DNA from: an uncultured Collinsella sp.
GTDB lineage: Bacteria > Actinomycetota > Coriobacteriia > Coriobacteriales > Coriobacteriaceae
Reading direction: 5' to 3'
DNA length: 26,877 bases
Assembly: GCA_937934355.1 (NCBI GenBank)
Contig: CALGZY010000088.1
Location: forward strand, 1 to 26,877
Shown here: positions 1-8,036 of the stretch, piece by piece
Numbering within the stretch: the first letter of the stretch is position 1
How the letters are laid out: the number at the start of each line of letters is the position of its first letter
Made by a program: the position numbers and the translations under genes
The notes under the pieces: generated by a model
What the model was told of the DNA's origin: nothing
Databases searched by the model: none
The model's input: only the letters and a program-made list of their open reading frames with translations

Positions 1-225
1 GTCCCATAATTAGGCCGAGAAATGGGATGAACTTTCCCAATGAGAGCCAACCGGAAACCACGTCCCAGAATCAGCCCCCAAAGTGGGACGCACTTTCCCA
101 ACGAGCCTCAACCGGAAAATACATCCCGGAATCCAGCTGAATAGTGGGACACACTTTCCCAATCGGGTCCCAAGCAGAAACTGCATCCCATTCCAGACAA
201 GAATTCCGGGACACACTTTCCGCAA
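1..225. repeat. Four degenerate 61-bp tandem repeat units
   Basis: The word ACTTTCC recurs at 31, 92, 153 and 214, an exact 61-base period. Each unit starts with a TCCC-type word and carries TGGGA-type sequence about 16 bases later. Unit 2 is a perfect 7-bp hairpin: CGTCCCA at 61-67 against TGGGACG at 84-90. Units 1-3 then continue with a CCGGAAA/AGCAGAAA-like tail. The first unit begins at the window edge, so the array may extend to the left. No ORF in it looks real. Confidence 0.8.
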
Positions 226-230
226 ACAAA

Positions 231-253
231 GAAGGCCACATAACGTGGCCTTC
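231..253 (-). terminator. Hairpin, possible leftward terminator
   Basis: Perfect 9-bp stem GAAGGCCAC (231-239) / GTGGCCTTC (245-253) with a 5-base loop. Read on the minus strand it is followed by CTTTGTTTG, a modest T-rich run, which suits a terminator for transcription arriving from the 467-2767 gene. The core resembles the hairpin at 361-383. Confidence 0.5.
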
Positions 254-309
254 AACTTATATATGTTCAGCGGATACCCCCTATGACAAGCCGTGTCCCA
301 ACAACAAGG

Positions 310-439
310 CGTCTGTCCGGGCGGAGGTATGTAAGGTTCATCGCGAGTTCCGCACGCAAAGGGGGCCACTTAATGTGGCCCCCGTCTTGCGCAGGACTGT
401 CCGAGCAGGGAACCTTATATGTCTCCGCCCGGACAGACG
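310..439. repeat. Nested palindromic element downstream of the LTA-synthase-like gene
   Basis: Outer arms 310-339 and 410-439 are inverted repeats matching at 27 of 30 positions. The outermost 17 bp (310-326 / 423-439) are perfect. A GC-rich 9-bp hairpin, GGGGGCCAC (361-369) / GTGGCCCCC (375-383), sits near the centre and may act as a terminator. The element lies 27 bases beyond the stop codon of the leftward gene. Confidence 0.7.
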
Positions 440-466
440 TTTCAGTTATGAACTCGCAGCTGGTCG

Positions 467-2767
467 CTACTTGATCTTGGTCGTACCCGGTGCCAGGTTG
501 GGGTCGGTCTCGTTGGCCTCGGTCTGGAAGTGCTCGGTGTACACGTTCTTGCCGTCGCGGAACATCTCGTAGTACTGCATCTTGGCGTAATCTTCGCGCG
601 CCTTGGTGGCGGCTGCGGCATCGGCGTCGTCACCGGTGACGTTGGAGGAAAGCGCCCAGCGCAGGCTGGCGTCCTCGTAGCCCACCGAGTTGATAGCGGG
701 CAGCGACTCGCGCAGCGTCATGTGCGCCTTCTGGTAGTCGGAAAGCGGGGCGCCGATCAGCTGCATAAGCTGGGTGGACAGGTAGTTGGTGGACAGGTCG
801 TCGACCTCGCTCGTCTGGTCGCAACCGGCAACGTCGTAGTTAGCCCAAATGATGTAGTCGGTCTGCCACAGGCGCTCCTGATGCGTGGCATCGTCTTCGC
901 CGGTAAACCACTTATCGTTGAACTTGGACGGGAAGAACGGCTGGTGGTCGCCCCAGAACACCACGACTACCTTACGGTCGAGCTTGCTCAGGGCGTTGAG
1001 GAAGTAGCGAAGCGCCTGGTCGGACTGCTCGATGCACGAGACATACTCGTCGACATCGGAGAGCGTGCCGTCCTCGACGGTCTTGGCGTCCAGATCGGTC
1101 GTGTCGATATTCAGGTGCATCTGCTTATCGACCGGCAGCAGGCCCGTATCGTAGCCCGAGTGGTTCTGCATGGTCACGTCGAAGATAAACTGCGGATCGG
1201 CGTTCTGGTCGAGCAGCTCAAGAATCTTGTCGTAGGTAGCCTGGTCGGTCACCATGCCGCGCAGGGTGTCGGCTCCCTGGAAATCGTTGATGGACAGGAA
1301 CTGGTCAAAGCCAAAGTCCTTGTAGACGTTCTCGCGGTTCCAGTTGGTCGCGTGGTTGGGGTGCATGGCCGTGGTGGAATAGCCGAGCGATTTGAACTGC
1401 TCTGCCAAGTTCCCGGTCGTTTCCATGTTGTAGATGGTGTAGGGGTACACGCCCGATCCCAGGTTGGCCATGGAGTTGCCGGTCATAAACTCAAACTCGG
1501 TATTGGCGGTACCGCCGCCGTAGGCACTCACGTAGAGCTTGCCGCGGCTGAGGCAGTTGGACAGGCTCTTAAAGTACTGCGGGCCCTCGTAGCCGGCGCG
1601 CATGTTCTGGTAGATCGACAGATCCGAGAAGGTCTCGTTCATGATGGCGATGACCGTGGGCTTCTCGCTGTCGAACTGCTCCTTTGCGGCGGTGCGCTCG
1701 TCACTCTTGGCGGCGTCGGACTTGTCGTAGGCCTTGGCGTACTTTTTGAGCGTGGCCTTGGCATCGTCGACGGAGTAGTCGGCGGGTTTGGGCGGCTTGA
1801 TGGACTGCGCTGCGCTAATGAAAGCGGGCAGGTAGCCCTCGCGCCAGTAGCTCTCGAGCGGGCGCCAGGTGTAGACGGTGATGCCGAGGGTGTTGTAGTA
1901 GTCGATAAGCGTGACGTGCGCGGTCACGCCGCCCAGGCACAGCACGGCGACGAGCAGGTTGGTGAGTAGGATGCGCTTGGCGTTGGCGGCACCCTTCTGG
2001 CGATGCGGTGCCACCAGGCCGGCGTACTCGCACAGCAGCATGGCGATGGCGGTAAAGCCCATGGACAGCACGCAGAACAGTGAGATCGAGAAGGTGTAGC
2101 CGGTGCCGGCGACCGCGGCGGCGGTGGAGATGGCCGAAAGGTCGCCCGGCTGGATGGGCATGGATTTAAACGTGATGACGAAGAACTCGGCAATGCCCAG
2201 GACAAAGAGGGCAAAGGCCAGGACCGCGGGAGCTGCGCCGTGGCGCTGGAACAGGAAGAACAGGCCGACCATGAGCGTGGTGATGATGGCCCACTCGAGC
2301 AGGATGCACAGGGGGTAGACCCAGGTAAAGTCGTGGTTGGACGAGACCTCCATGCCCAGCAGCGCAAAGACGCCGGCGAGCAGCAGGCACAAGACGGCGG
2401 CGACGAGCGGTTTGCCCACAAAGGCGTCGCGCAGGCGGGCGAGCTTGCCGGTGGGGGCGGGGGCGTCGGGCCCGGCGAACGCAAAGACGCGCGGGGCGAT
2501 GCGGTCGCGGGCGATGCTGGCCCAAGCGCAGCCGGTGAGGATGGCGTTGGTCAGGATGAGCATCACAAAGGCGAGCGGCTCGTTTTGCGCGACGAGGCCA
2601 ATAGCGCCCCAAATGGTCAAAAAGAGCTGGAACAGGCCGAAGGCGACGCTCCACCCAAGAGCGCTTTTGGCAACGGTGCCCGACTGAGCGCGAATGGCCT
2701 TGGCCTCGCGCAAAACAAGGTAGACGGTCGCCGCAAGACCGACGAGCGAGATGGCGGCAGCGAACAT
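467..2767 (-). CDS. LTA synthase / phosphoglycerol transferase family sulfatase-fold membrane protein
   Basis: Probable membrane enzyme of 766 residues that transfers phosphoglycerol or a similar head group to a cell-envelope polymer. The N-terminal ~300 residues hold about eight hydrophobic segments. The rest is an extracellular alkaline-phosphatase/sulfatase-fold domain. Metal and catalytic motifs of the LtaS type are visible: NETFS near residue 376, GGGTANTEF near 419 (its first Thr is the likely nucleophile) and FWGDHQP near 606. I start at the ATG at 2767 because AGGAG lies 7 bases upstream; a GTG 15 bases further out would place that SD inside the gene. The next gene is divergent. The exact substrate (lipoteichoic acid, glycolipid or other glycan) cannot be told from sequence. 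Family assignment is firm, the specific reaction is not. Confidence 0.9.
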   Translation of the reverse strand: MFAAAISLVGLAATVYLVLREAKAIRAQSGTVAKSALGWSVAFGLFQLFLTIWGAIGLVAQNEPLAFVMLILTNAILTGCAWASIARDRIAPRVFAFAGPDAPAPTGKLARLRDAFVGKPLVAAVLCLLLAGVFALLGMEVSSNHDFTWVYPLCILLEWAIITTLMVGLFFLFQRHGAAPAVLAFALFVLGIAEFFVITFKSMPIQPGDLSAISTAAAVAGTGYTFSISLFCVLSMGFTAIAMLLCEYAGLVAPHRQKGAANAKRILLTNLLVAVLCLGGVTAHVTLIDYYNTLGITVYTWRPLESYWREGYLPAFISAAQSIKPPKPADYSVDDAKATLKKYAKAYDKSDAAKSDERTAAKEQFDSEKPTVIAIMNETFSDLSIYQNMRAGYEGPQYFKSLSNCLSRGKLYVSAYGGGTANTEFEFMTGNSMANLGSGVYPYTIYNMETTGNLAEQFKSLGYSTTAMHPNHATNWNRENVYKDFGFDQFLSINDFQGADTLRGMVTDQATYDKILELLDQNADPQFIFDVTMQNHSGYDTGLLPVDKQMHLNIDTTDLDAKTVEDGTLSDVDEYVSCIEQSDQALRYFLNALSKLDRKVVVVFWGDHQPFFPSKFNDKWFTGEDDATHQERLWQTDYIIWANYDVAGCDQTSEVDDLSTNYLSTQLMQLIGAPLSDYQKAHMTLRESLPAINSVGYEDASLRWALSSNVTGDDADAAAATKAREDYAKMQYYEMFRDGKNVYTEHFQTEANETDPNLAPGTTKIK

Positions 2768-2981
2768 GCTGAGACTCCTCACAAACTTAAAACCTACGAA
2801 AGCGGGGGTTTACCCGATTGTTACCTAAATATGCACTGCATTTGCGGGCTGCGCACAACAACCAGCCATATTAACGCGCATGTGCGGCGGTGTGGCGCAA
2901 TGTAGTGGCGACCTGCGCGATAATGGACGGGAATTACACGGAAACGTAAAGGCTTCTTAAAGAAATGGCGAGGGCAGGGCG

Positions 2982-3854
2982 ATGAACGAGCAGGTTTGCA
3001 AGGCGGACATGGGCGGCGGCGGAGCTGCGGGCGTGGATACGTGCGGCTATCCGGTCGAGACTACGGGCAACACGGTGCTGGACATCTTGGAGCGCCGTTC
3101 GTCCACGCGCGCTTTTGCGCGCGATGACAATGACCGTCCCGTGGCGGTGACCGACGAGCAGCGTGCAGCGATTCTGCATGCGGCGAGTCGCGCGCCGTCG
3201 GCGGGCGCCATGATGATGTATTCCATCATCAGTATTCGCGAGCAGGCTACGCTCGATCGCTTGGCCGACCTGTGCGACCACCAGCCCATGATCGCCAAGG
3301 CACCCTGGGCACTAATATTTGTGGTCGATTATGCCAAGTGGATCGATCTGTTTGAGCATGTGGGCTGCTTTGAGCCCGAGTTTGTCGAGCGCACGGGCAA
3401 GGCGCCCCGCCGTGCGCCGGGTTTGGGCGACTTTGCCATCGCGGCCCAAGACGCCGTGATCGCTGCGCAAAACGCCGTGGTTGCCGCCGAGGCCCTGGGG
3501 CTGGGGAGCTGCTACATCGGCGATATCGTCGAGAATGCCGAGGAAGTCGCCGAGCTGCTCGATCTGCCGCCCTATACCATGCCGCTATCGATGCTCATCA
3601 TCGGCACGCCCCGTAAGGAGCGTCCGGCGATCGCACACCCCGTGGTGAACCTGGTGCACGAGGAGCGCTACTGCCGTGCGGATGCCGCGACCATGGACGC
3701 GCAGGTGGACGAGATGGACGCGATGTTCCGTCCGCACGCCCGCGAGGTGGGGGAGCGCGTCGCGGATATCTATACCCGCAAGCACACCAGTCCCTTTATG
3801 GCCGAGATGAGCCGCTCCATGGAGTGGTGGTTCAAAAATTGGCTCGGAAAATGA
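2982..3854 (+). CDS. Nitroreductase family FMN-dependent oxidoreductase
   Basis: A 290-residue flavoprotein of the nitroreductase fold, probably an NAD(P)H-dependent reductase of quinones, nitro compounds or a specific metabolite. Visible family features are the phosphate-binding start ILERRSSTRAF (residues ~35-45), the HAASRAPSAGAMM segment (~66-78), GLGSCYIGDI (~172-181) and the MLIIGTP strand (~204-210). The last ~75 residues, rich in charged residues and ending in EWWFKNWLGK, extend beyond the usual core and may contribute to the dimer or substrate lid. The only nearby SD-like sequence is a weak AGGGCAGGG, so the start is less certain; Met10 is an alternative. It is divergent from the LTA-synthase-like gene and its stop codon is 3 bases from a palindromic element. 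The substrate is unknown. Confidence 0.88.
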   Translation: MNEQVCKADMGGGGAAGVDTCGYPVETTGNTVLDILERRSSTRAFARDDNDRPVAVTDEQRAAILHAASRAPSAGAMMMYSIISIREQATLDRLADLCDHQPMIAKAPWALIFVVDYAKWIDLFEHVGCFEPEFVERTGKAPRRAPGLGDFAIAAQDAVIAAQNAVVAAEALGLGSCYIGDIVENAEEVAELLDLPPYTMPLSMLIIGTPRKERPAIAHPVVNLVHEERYCRADAATMDAQVDEMDAMFRPHAREVGERVADIYTRKHTSPFMAEMSRSMEWWFKNWLGK

Positions 3855-3857
3855 CGG

Positions 3858-3888
3858 ATGTGACAAAGGGACCGTCCCTTTGTCACAT
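3858..3888. repeat. REP-like perfect palindrome, copy 1
   Basis: Arms ATGTGACAAAGGGAC (3858-3872) and GTCCCTTTGTCACAT (3874-3888) are perfectly complementary around a single central base. It begins 3 bases after the nitroreductase stop codon. No T-run follows, so it is not a classic intrinsic terminator, though it could protect a 3' end. A second copy lies at 17058-17088. Confidence 0.85.
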
Positions 3889-3972
3889 TCCATATCGCCG
3901 CGGTGGCCTAAAGGCCGTATAAATGTTTATCTAGCTGGGAAAACAGTGCCATTCAAACATGGGCCGATTATC

Positions 3973-3978
3973 TATAAT
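3973..3978 (+). promoter_or_regulatory. Candidate -10 box for the kup cluster
   Basis: A perfect TATAAT lies 35 bases upstream of the kup ATG. The -35 region about 17 bases upstream (CATTCA) is a poor match. The predicted 5' leader is only ~30 bases, so it has no room for a c-di-AMP (ydaO) riboswitch. Confidence 0.5.
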
Positions 3979-4013
3979 CCCTTCGAACATTAAAGTTGGG
4001 AGGAAACCGGCTT

Positions 4014-6041
4014 ATGGAACAAAAGGCCAAGGAGGCAGCCTCGCACGCTGCGATTCCTGTGAGCATCTCGGCGATGCTCGTCACGCTGGGCGTGGTGTAT
4101 GGCGATATCGGCACCAGCCCCATGTATGTAACCAAGGCACTCGTTGCCGGCAACGGCGGCATCGGAAGCGTCACGGAGGAGTTCGTGCTCGGCGCGCTCT
4201 CCCTTGTCGTGTGGACGGTCACGCTGCTGACGACCGTCAAGTACGTGCTGATCTCGCTGCGCGCCGACAACCACGGCGAGGGCGGTATCTTTGCTCTGTA
4301 CAGCCTGGTCAAGCGTTGCGGCAAGTGGCTCATCATCCCCGCCATGCTGGGCGGCGCCGCATTGCTCGCTGACGGCATCCTGACGCCCGCCGTTACCGTT
4401 ACCACGGCCATCGAGGGCCTGCGCACCATCCCGGCGGTCCATGCCGTGTTGGGTGACGATCAGGGCCGCGTCGTGGCCATCACGCTTGCCATCATCATCG
4501 CGCTCTTCTTGGTACAACGTATCGGTACGGCCAAGATCGGTCACGCTTTTGGCCCCATCATGACGCTGTGGTTCCTGTTCTTGGGCGGCACGGGTCTGTT
4601 CTTTGTCTTCCAGTACCCCGCGGTGCTGCTGTGCCTCAACCCGCTGCGTGGCATCGGCTTTTTGTTGAGCCCCAACAACCACGCGGGCATCATGATTCTG
4701 GGCAGCTGCTTCCTCGCCACCACCGGTGCCGAGGCGCTCTACTCCGACATGGGCCACGTCGGCCGCGGCAACATCTACGCTACCTGGCCGTTCGTTAAGT
4801 GCTGCCTGCTGCTTTCCTATATGGGCCAGGGCGCTTGGCTTATCAACAACGCCGCCAACCCCGAGCTCATGGGTATCGCCGACCTCAACCCCTTCTACCA
4901 GATGCTCACCCCGGGCCTGCGTCCCTTTGCCGTCGGCCTTTCCACCGTCGCGGCCATCATTGCCTCGCAGGCGCTCATCACCGGCGCATTCTCGCTGGTG
5001 TCCGAGGCCAGCCGTCTGGACCTCATGCCGCACATGCAGGTCTTCTACCCTGCCGAGACCAAGGGCCAGCTCTACATCCCCATGGTCAACAACGTCATGC
5101 TTGTCGGCTGCGTCATCGTGGTGCTGCTGTTCCAGAACTCGGCGCATATGGAAGCCGCCTACGGCCTTGCCATTACGCTGACTATGATGTGCACCACGAT
5201 GCTGCTCTTCTTCTACCTGCACGAGGAGCGCAAACTCAAGGTTGCTCCGTGGATCTTCGCGGCCTTCTTCCTTTTGCTCGAAGGCTTCTTCTTCGTGAGT
5301 TCGCTCACCAAGTTCTTCCACGGCGGCTACTTCACCATCCTTATGGCCATGCTCATCATGGGCATTATGGTGTGCTGGTACAACGGCACGGCGGTCGAGC
5401 AGCGCCAGTTTACGCTGCTGCCGCTGCGCAGCTACCTGCCGCAGCTCAAGCGCCTGCGCGACGACGACCGTTACGAGCGCATGAGCGACAACGTCGTGTA
5501 CCTGACCAAGGACACCCATACCGACTACATCGACCGCGATATCGTCTATTCGATCTTGGACAAGCATCCCAAGCGCGCCCGCGCCTGGTGGTTTGTGAAT
5601 GTCGAGACCATGGACGAACCGCACACCTTTGCCTATTCGGTCGAGACGTTCGGCACCGACTACGTGTTCCGCGTGCATCTGTACCTGGGCTACAAGATCA
5701 ACCAGCGCGTCAATGCCTACCTGCGTCAGGTTGTTCAGGACCTGGCTGCCACCGGCGAGTTGCCGCCGCAGACGCATGACTACTCGGTCTACAAGGATCC
5801 GGGTAACATCGGCACGTTCAAGTTCGTCCTGATCCGTAAGCTTCTGGCGCCCGAAAGCGATGTGGAGCCCAGCGAGCGTACGGCCATCACGCTCAAGTAC
5901 ATCATCCGTCGCGCCGCCGGCACGCCTGCGCGTTGGTACGGCCTGGAGAACTCCAACGTGAGCTTTGAGTACGTGCCGCTGTTCACCAAGTTCAAAGCCG
6001 TGAACAAGATGCAGCGCCTGGCCCCCAACGAGCGGCCGTAG
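4014..6041 (+). CDS. kup: Kup family potassium uptake protein
   Basis: A 675-residue K+ transporter, probably a K+/H+ symporter, in the cytoplasmic membrane. The first ~440 residues are strongly hydrophobic, consistent with about 12 helices. Hallmarks are GVVYGDIGTSPMYV near residue 28, RADNHGEGGIFALY near 83 and the CFLATTGAEALYSDMGH segment near 233. The last ~210 residues form the family's soluble C-terminal domain. Length is typical. I start at the ATG at 4014, with GGGAGG 10 bases upstream, rather than the in-frame TTG at 3996 before that SD. It heads a same-strand group with a one-helix protein and a KdpDE-like two-component system, which suggests K+-responsive control of Kup rather than of a Kdp ATPase; no kdpFABC is present in the window. 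Confidence 0.96.
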   Translation: MEQKAKEAASHAAIPVSISAMLVTLGVVYGDIGTSPMYVTKALVAGNGGIGSVTEEFVLGALSLVVWTVTLLTTVKYVLISLRADNHGEGGIFALYSLVKRCGKWLIIPAMLGGAALLADGILTPAVTVTTAIEGLRTIPAVHAVLGDDQGRVVAITLAIIIALFLVQRIGTAKIGHAFGPIMTLWFLFLGGTGLFFVFQYPAVLLCLNPLRGIGFLLSPNNHAGIMILGSCFLATTGAEALYSDMGHVGRGNIYATWPFVKCCLLLSYMGQGAWLINNAANPELMGIADLNPFYQMLTPGLRPFAVGLSTVAAIIASQALITGAFSLVSEASRLDLMPHMQVFYPAETKGQLYIPMVNNVMLVGCVIVVLLFQNSAHMEAAYGLAITLTMMCTTMLLFFYLHEERKLKVAPWIFAAFFLLLEGFFFVSSLTKFFHGGYFTILMAMLIMGIMVCWYNGTAVEQRQFTLLPLRSYLPQLKRLRDDDRYERMSDNVVYLTKDTHTDYIDRDIVYSILDKHPKRARAWWFVNVETMDEPHTFAYSVETFGTDYVFRVHLYLGYKINQRVNAYLRQVVQDLAATGELPPQTHDYSVYKDPGNIGTFKFVLIRKLLAPESDVEPSERTAITLKYIIRRAAGTPARWYGLENSNVSFEYVPLFTKFKAVNKMQRLAPNERP

Positions 6042-6101
6042 ACGTCGGCGGCTACACGGAGTTGGTTTTTGATGGACAAGATTGAGGCCGGGGAGGTAAA
6101 C

Positions 6102-6296
6102 ATGGATACAAAGATGCTTGATGGCCGCGAGGTGGTTGCCGAGCTGGTACGTGAGGCGCGTGTCGACGCCGCCGAAGATCGGTTCTTTACGAATCGTGCC
6201 AACATGGACATGGCCGACCGCGTGATCTCGATCGTGGCGCTGGTATTTGGAGCGGTGTGCGTGTGTGCCCTGCTCGCGCACGTGCTGTTTGTCTAG
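6102..6296 (+). CDS. Small single-pass membrane protein of unknown function
   Basis: A 64-residue protein that I do not recognise. Residues 1-36 are charged (GREVVAELVREARVDAAEDR), and residues ~38-64 form one hydrophobic helix running to the C-terminus (ISIVALVFGAVCVCALLAHV). The start at 6102 is chosen because GGGAGG lies 5 bases upstream; an in-frame ATG at 6072 lacks such a site. It sits 60 bases after kup and before the KdpD-like kinase, so a role as a small accessory subunit or modulator of Kup or of the kinase is possible, by analogy only with small membrane peptides such as KdpF. There is no sequence evidence for that. Composition matches the neighbours and the clean SD argues it is expressed. 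Confidence 0.7.
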   Translation: MDTKMLDGREVVAELVREARVDAAEDRFFTNRANMDMADRVISIVALVFGAVCVCALLAHVLFV

Positions 6297-6341
6297 CGAC
6301 CGCAGGCTGCAAAGGCTTTACACTTGGAACCACCACAAGGG

Positions 6342-6380
6342 AAACCACCACAAAGGTGCCTGTCCCCTGTGGTGGTTTTT
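6342..6380 (+). terminator. Hairpin plus T-run between the small protein gene and the kdpD-like gene
   Basis: Perfect 11-bp stem AAACCACCACA (6342-6352) / TGTGGTGGTTT (6368-6378), followed by TT, G and TTTTT. The left arm is preceded by a near-direct repeat, AACCACCACAAGG, at 6328-6340. It looks like an intrinsic terminator or attenuator ending only ~27 bases before the ATG of the kinase gene. Confidence 0.7.
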
Positions 6381-6406
6381 GTTTTTGAGAGAGGGGCGGG
6401 GCGCTG

Positions 6407-8032
6407 ATGGACGTCCGTACGGACGGTGATATTGCCGATAGCTTTTGGTGGCGGCGCACAACGCTGACGCGCCGCACTCCTCTGTATGACGCCTGCGTAT
6501 CAGTGGGGCTGCTGGTCGCGGCGACGATTGTGGGCGCGCTGCTCGACCATCCGGGTCTCGCGCCGAGCATCATGATCGTCTATGTGTTCGCCGTTCAGCT
6601 GTGCGCATTCTTTACCTGGAGTCGCCTGTATTGCTTGCTGAGCTCGGCTGCCGCCGTGGCGCTCTACAACTTCTTGTTTGTCGACCCGCGCTACTCGCTG
6701 TCGCTTATCGACCGCGGCTATCCCGGCATGTTCTTCATCATGTTTGTGGTCTCGCTCGTGTCGAGCTCGATTGCCTTGGCCCTGCGCCGTGCCCTGGCGC
6801 AGGCCGCTGCCAGCGACCGCCGCACGCATATGGTGCTCGAGACCAACCGCATGCTGCAGCGGTGCGCCGATCAGCAGCAGATTGTCCATGCCATGGCAAC
6901 GCAGCTGGCGCGTCTTTCGGGCTGTCCGGTCGTGTGGTACAGCGCCGACGCCGAGGGCGATGACCTGCTGCCGCGTGCGACATACACGGCCGTGGGCGAT
7001 GCCGCGCCGGTGCACGAACTGGCGCCGCAGATGCCGCCGCGGCTCTCGGCGTCCGCTTATGTGGGAACGCCGCTCGATGCCACTTATGGCGGCTCGGCGT
7101 TTTATGGCATCTACCTGACGGTTCGCACGGGCGACGGCTTCGTGCGCTCGAGCGACCCCGCCTCGGTGGTGGGCGTGCTGGCTATCGTTGCCGAACCCGA
7201 CGTGCTAACGCACGAGGAACGGACACTTGCCGATGCCATCGTGAGCGAAGGCGAGCTGGCGCTCGATCGCGCCCGCGCCATGGAGGCCCGCGAGGAGGCG
7301 GCGGTGCTCGCCAAAAACGAGCAGCTGCGCGCCAACCTGCTGCGCTCCATCTCGCACGACCTGCGCACACCGCTTACCAGTATTTCGGGTAATGCCGACG
7401 TGCTGCTCGACCAGGGCTCGACCGGCACCGCCGTGCTCGATGCCCAGACGCGCCGCGGCCTGCTTCTATCCATTCGCTCGGATGCGCTGTGGCTCAACGC
7501 CACCGTCGAGAATCTGCTCGCCATCACCAAGCTCGAGGGTGGCGGTATGCGCCTGTCGACCACGCTCGAGCTCATGGACGATATCGTCGAGGAGGCGCTG
7601 CGCCACGTGAACCCGGCCGTGCGCGAGCACGACCTTAAGGTGGTGGCGTGCGACGAGCCGGCGCTCGTCAACGTCGACGCGCGCCTGATGGTGCAGCTGG
7701 TGGTCAATCTGGTGAACAACGCCATCACCTATACGCCCGCAGGCTCGCATATCATGATTTCGATTAGCGTCGACGATGGACGCGTGGCGTGCTCGGTGGC
7801 CGATGATGGTCCGGGCATCGCACCCGAGGACCGCGAGCGGATCTTTGAGTCGTTCTACACCGCCAACCACGGTCTGGCTGACAGTCACCGCAGCGTGGGC
7901 CTGGGTCTTTCGCTCTGCCGCTCCATTGCGCTGGCGCATGGCGGTAGCATAGAGGTTGCCGCGGCGGACCCGCACGGCTCGGTCTTTACGATTGAGCTTC
8001 CTGCCGCCGACGTTTCGTTTGATAAGGAGTAG
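6407..8032 (+). CDS. KdpD-like sensor histidine kinase without the N-terminal KdpD/Usp domain
   Basis: A 541-residue membrane histidine kinase, the likely K+ or turgor sensor for the adjacent regulator. Residues ~25-130 form a four-helix DUF4118-type membrane domain as in KdpD. A GAF-like region follows (~150-280), then HisKA with the phospho-acceptor His317 in SISHDLRTPLTS. The ATPase domain has an N box VNLVNNAITYTP (~432), a G1 box DDGPGIAPEDRERIFESFY (~465) and a G2 box VGLGLSL (~497). Canonical KdpD proteins of ~900 residues carry N-terminal KdpD and Usp domains that bind c-di-AMP or ATP; these are absent and there is no coding remnant upstream, so this is a short form and not a broken gene. 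GAGAGGGG lies upstream of the ATG. The stop is 4 bases before the regulator's GTG. Confidence 0.93.
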   Translation: MDVRTDGDIADSFWWRRTTLTRRTPLYDACVSVGLLVAATIVGALLDHPGLAPSIMIVYVFAVQLCAFFTWSRLYCLLSSAAAVALYNFLFVDPRYSLSLIDRGYPGMFFIMFVVSLVSSSIALALRRALAQAAASDRRTHMVLETNRMLQRCADQQQIVHAMATQLARLSGCPVVWYSADAEGDDLLPRATYTAVGDAAPVHELAPQMPPRLSASAYVGTPLDATYGGSAFYGIYLTVRTGDGFVRSSDPASVVGVLAIVAEPDVLTHEERTLADAIVSEGELALDRARAMEAREEAAVLAKNEQLRANLLRSISHDLRTPLTSISGNADVLLDQGSTGTAVLDAQTRRGLLLSIRSDALWLNATVENLLAITKLEGGGMRLSTTLELMDDIVEEALRHVNPAVREHDLKVVACDEPALVNVDARLMVQLVVNLVNNAITYTPAGSHIMISISVDDGRVACSVADDGPGIAPEDRERIFESFYTANHGLADSHRSVGLGLSLCRSIALAHGGSIEVAAADPHGSVFTIELPAADVSFDKE

Positions 8033-8036
8033 CGCC

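Noticed and set aside
1..225. CRISPR array
   Set aside because: The 61-base period has no constant repeat alternating with unrelated spacers; the whole unit is repeated with scattered differences, and no cas gene is near.
530..1969. Plus-strand frame of 479 codons opposite the LTA-synthase-like gene
   Set aside because: Val/Gly/Leu-rich shadow product without domains; the minus-strand gene has catalytic motifs and a good SD.
3889..4013. c-di-AMP (ydaO) riboswitch before kup
   Set aside because: The leader after the TATAAT box is only about 30 bases, too short for that fold.
3990..6281. Long minus-strand frame opposite kup
   Set aside because: His/Gln/Arg-rich antisense shadow; kup is unmistakable on the other strand.
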